Source: Natrinema gelatinilyticum (lineage in GTDB: Archaea; Halobacteriota; Halobacteria; Halobacteriales; Natrialbaceae). From it: a stretch of DNA of 64,000 nucleotides. The notes beneath the pieces were generated by a model. That model saw nothing but the letters and a program-made list of their open reading frames with translations, had not been told where the DNA came from and ran no database searches. The position numbers were made by a program, and so were the translations under genes. Location of the stretch: NCBI RefSeq assembly GCF_024266705.1, contig NZ_CP100756.1, positions 2,790,001 to 2,854,000 on the forward strand, given 5' to 3'. Shown here piece by piece: positions 62,539 through 64,000 of the stretch (positions are counted from its first letter, which is position 1; every line of letters starts with the position of its first letter).

Positions 62539-63353
62539 ATGGATCCGGGTGCGACGCCGATGCAGCTTTCTCCCGACGCAGTGACCAGCAGTGCGGATTT
62601 CCTCGTCTTTCTAGTGGTCGGCATGTTCGCAGGTGGCCACTGTCTGGGCATGTGCGGCCCGCTCGTCAGCATCTACACCAACCGGGTGGCCGAGCACACC
62701 GAGAGCCGGCGTGAGGACACACTCACGTTGTTCGCTGTTCGCCAGCACCTCCTGTTCAATCTCGGACGGACCGCAGGATACGCCGTAGTCGGTGCCCTGT
62801 TCTGGTTCCTCGGCGGTGCCGTGTTCACGTCTATCGACGGTATCGTCCCAGTTAGCAACGCCGTCCGCGGTGCCACCGACATCCTAGTCGGACTATTCAT
62901 CCTGACCGCTGGGCTCTCCTATGTATTCCGGAGGACACACACGTCGATTCCGGACCCTGTTGCAAGGTTCTCTGGCCTCTTCAGTTGGTTGAGTGGGCAT
63001 CTTACCAGCCGGATCGATAGACTCGCCGGCTCGCCACGTATCGTCGGTCTCGAGACGGTCCACGCGCCCTGCCGTGCCCCATCACCTATCCGGCGTACCT
63101 CTTTGCCTTTGCCATCGATGACCCCATCCAGGGTGGTCTCGCACTCGGTGTACTTGGACTCGGCACCATACCGACGCTCCTCGCATACGGAACGGTGCTG
63201 GGGACAGTCTCCGCCAAGCGACGGGCTTCGCTTCATCGCGGTCTGGGTACAACGTTCCTCTTGCTGGGCCACATTTCCGTCACCCACGAGCTTATACTCC
63301 TCGGGTTCGACATACCCCACTTCGACGTCCCGTTCTATCAGCCACTCGCATGA
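62539..63353 (+). pseudogene. TauE/SafE-like (sulfite exporter/UreH-type) membrane protein, frameshifted
   Basis: The first frame, from ATG 62539, gives MFAGGHCLGMCGPLVSIYTN, LLFNLGRTAGYAVVGALFW and RIVGLETVHA, the front of a TauE/SafE-like protein of the type linked to copper ATPases. Near 63067 the frame breaks. One base missing would restore HALLPCPITYPAYLFAFAID, then LALGVLGLGTIPTLLAYG and LGTTFLLLGHISVTHELILL, ending at TGA 63351-63353. That restored end overlaps the next start as ATGA, so the gene was once coupled to copA. It is either recently inactivated or carries a sequencing error. Confidence 0.78.
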
Positions 63354-64000
63354 CTGACACCTGCTCACTCTGTGACCTGCCGACTCCCGACCCGCCGATC
63401 AGCGGACAGGACGTCGAGGGTACGTTCTGCTGCCGGGGTTGTCTAGAGGTCTCGACGGCCGTTGAGGCGGTGGACGACGTTGACGCCGAGGCAGTGCGAG
63501 AACGGACCCGCCAGAGAGACTCCTCGTCAGGGCCAACAGATCCGTCGTCAGACCTCGCCGAGGCATTTCTTACGTTGGATGGAATGCACTGCACAACCTG
63601 CGAATCGTTCGTCGCACTCCGGGGTGAGTCTCACGATGGCGTCGCCAGAGTTGAGGCGAGTTACGCAACCGACACGGCCCGGGTTCAGTACGATCCCAAC
63701 GTGGTCGACGAGGAGGACCTCCCCGAGGCAGTCAGTGGCTACGGCTACCGGGCCAGTTTCCGAGACGTCGGTGACAGCTCGGCGCTGGACCACGACCAGG
63801 AGACGTTCACGCGGTTGCTGGTCGGTGCGGTCCTCGCGTTCCTCATCATGCCGTGGTACGTGTTCTTCCTCTACCCAAGCTACGTCGGAATCGAGACGGG
63901 TATCCTGTCTGCGGATATGACGACTGACGCCGGGCTGTACATCCCAATGGGTATCGTCGCACTGTTCAGCACCGGCGTAATCTTCTACACGGGCTGGCCG
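63350..64000 (+). CDS. copA: Heavy-metal (copper-type) P-type ATPase, N-terminal part only
   Basis: The first 217 residues of a P1B ATPase; it continues past the window. Order: a Cys-rich N-terminus (CSLCDLPTPDPPISGQDVEG, FCCRGCLEV), typical of the CopA-associated metal-binding domain with YHS/CxxC features, then an HMA-like domain FLTLDGMHCTTCESFVALRG, then the first membrane spans (LLVGAVLAFLIMPWYVFFLY, YIPMGIVALFSTGVIFYTGW). It probably pumps Cu+ out of, or to, periplasmic-side enzymes. ATG at 63350 overlaps the end of the TauE/SafE gene. Confidence 0.88.
   Translation, partial: MTDTCSLCDLPTPDPPISGQDVEGTFCCRGCLEVSTAVEAVDDVDAEAVRERTRQRDSSSGPTDPSSDLAEAFLTLDGMHCTTCESFVALRGESHDGVARVEASYATDTARVQYDPNVVDEEDLPEAVSGYGYRASFRDVGDSSALDHDQETFTRLLVGAVLAFLIMPWYVFFLYPSYVGIETGILSADMTTDAGLYIPMGIVALFSTGVIFYTGWP

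Overview
The window looks like chromosomal DNA of a halophilic archaeon (class Halobacteria, probably Natrialbales; the family-level placement is inference). Support: high GC with acidic proteins, Tat lipobox signals, TATA-like boxes about 27 nt ahead of start codons (leaderless style), a PAN proteasome ATPase, ribosomal proteins S3ae and S15, archaeal RNase P protein 4, halocyanin, Mre11-Rad50 beside PolB, and many families known only from haloarchaea.

Layout. 1-3.8 kb: a truncated Tat-exported protein, a UPF0145 protein, a decayed nuoH relic, two very small proteins, the glutaminase subunit of GMP synthase, a structured repeat, a YhbY RNA-binding protein and RNase P protein 4. 4.0-8.6 kb: an unusual cassette of two paralogous lipoproteins of the ABC solute-binding family 5 flanking a PAP2-type membrane phosphatase. 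Both lipoproteins read as circular permutations of the family fold. 8.8-26.4 kb: a conserved haloarchaeal core block: Gly-rich protein, PAN, winged-helix regulator, mre11-rad50, three small haloarchaeal proteins, polB carrying a 412-residue intein in motif B, sufCBD behind a perfect 18-bp palindrome, a ferritin-like protein and a DtxR/SirR regulator.

26.4-39.8 kb: a broken phospholipase D-like gene, a HEAT-repeat protein, archaetidylserine synthase, halocyanin, the rps15-recJ-like-pcc1-rps3ae operon, a DUF5793 protein, an orphan FbpC-like ATPase behind an iron-box-like palindrome, a DUF998 membrane protein, UPF0058 and a large coiled-coil protein. 39.8-43.5 kb is a mobile-element landing zone: a solo structured repeat that is the second copy of the one at 2.9 kb, a solo TnpB right end, a tnpB element with one nonsense codon, and a complete IS4/ISH8-like element with 10-bp target duplications. 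43.6-56.6 kb: a small regulator, purA, a Trm112-like protein, DR2241 plus CbiX, a BsuPI-like protein, DUF2797, a decayed CPBP protease cut by another solo TnpB-type end, purD, a Tat-exported protein, two membrane proteins and thyA-folA. 57.1-59.2 kb: three tandem paralogs of an unrecognised family, two of them Tat-exported behind a shared leader hairpin. 59.5-64 kb: aconitase, a frameshifted TauE/SafE-like gene, and the start of a Cu/heavy-metal P-type ATPase that leaves the window.

No CRISPR array, rRNA or tRNA gene was seen. The least explained items are the permuted lipoprotein cassette, the solo structured repeats, the three-paralog cluster and the two operator-like palindromes at iron or Fe-S loci.
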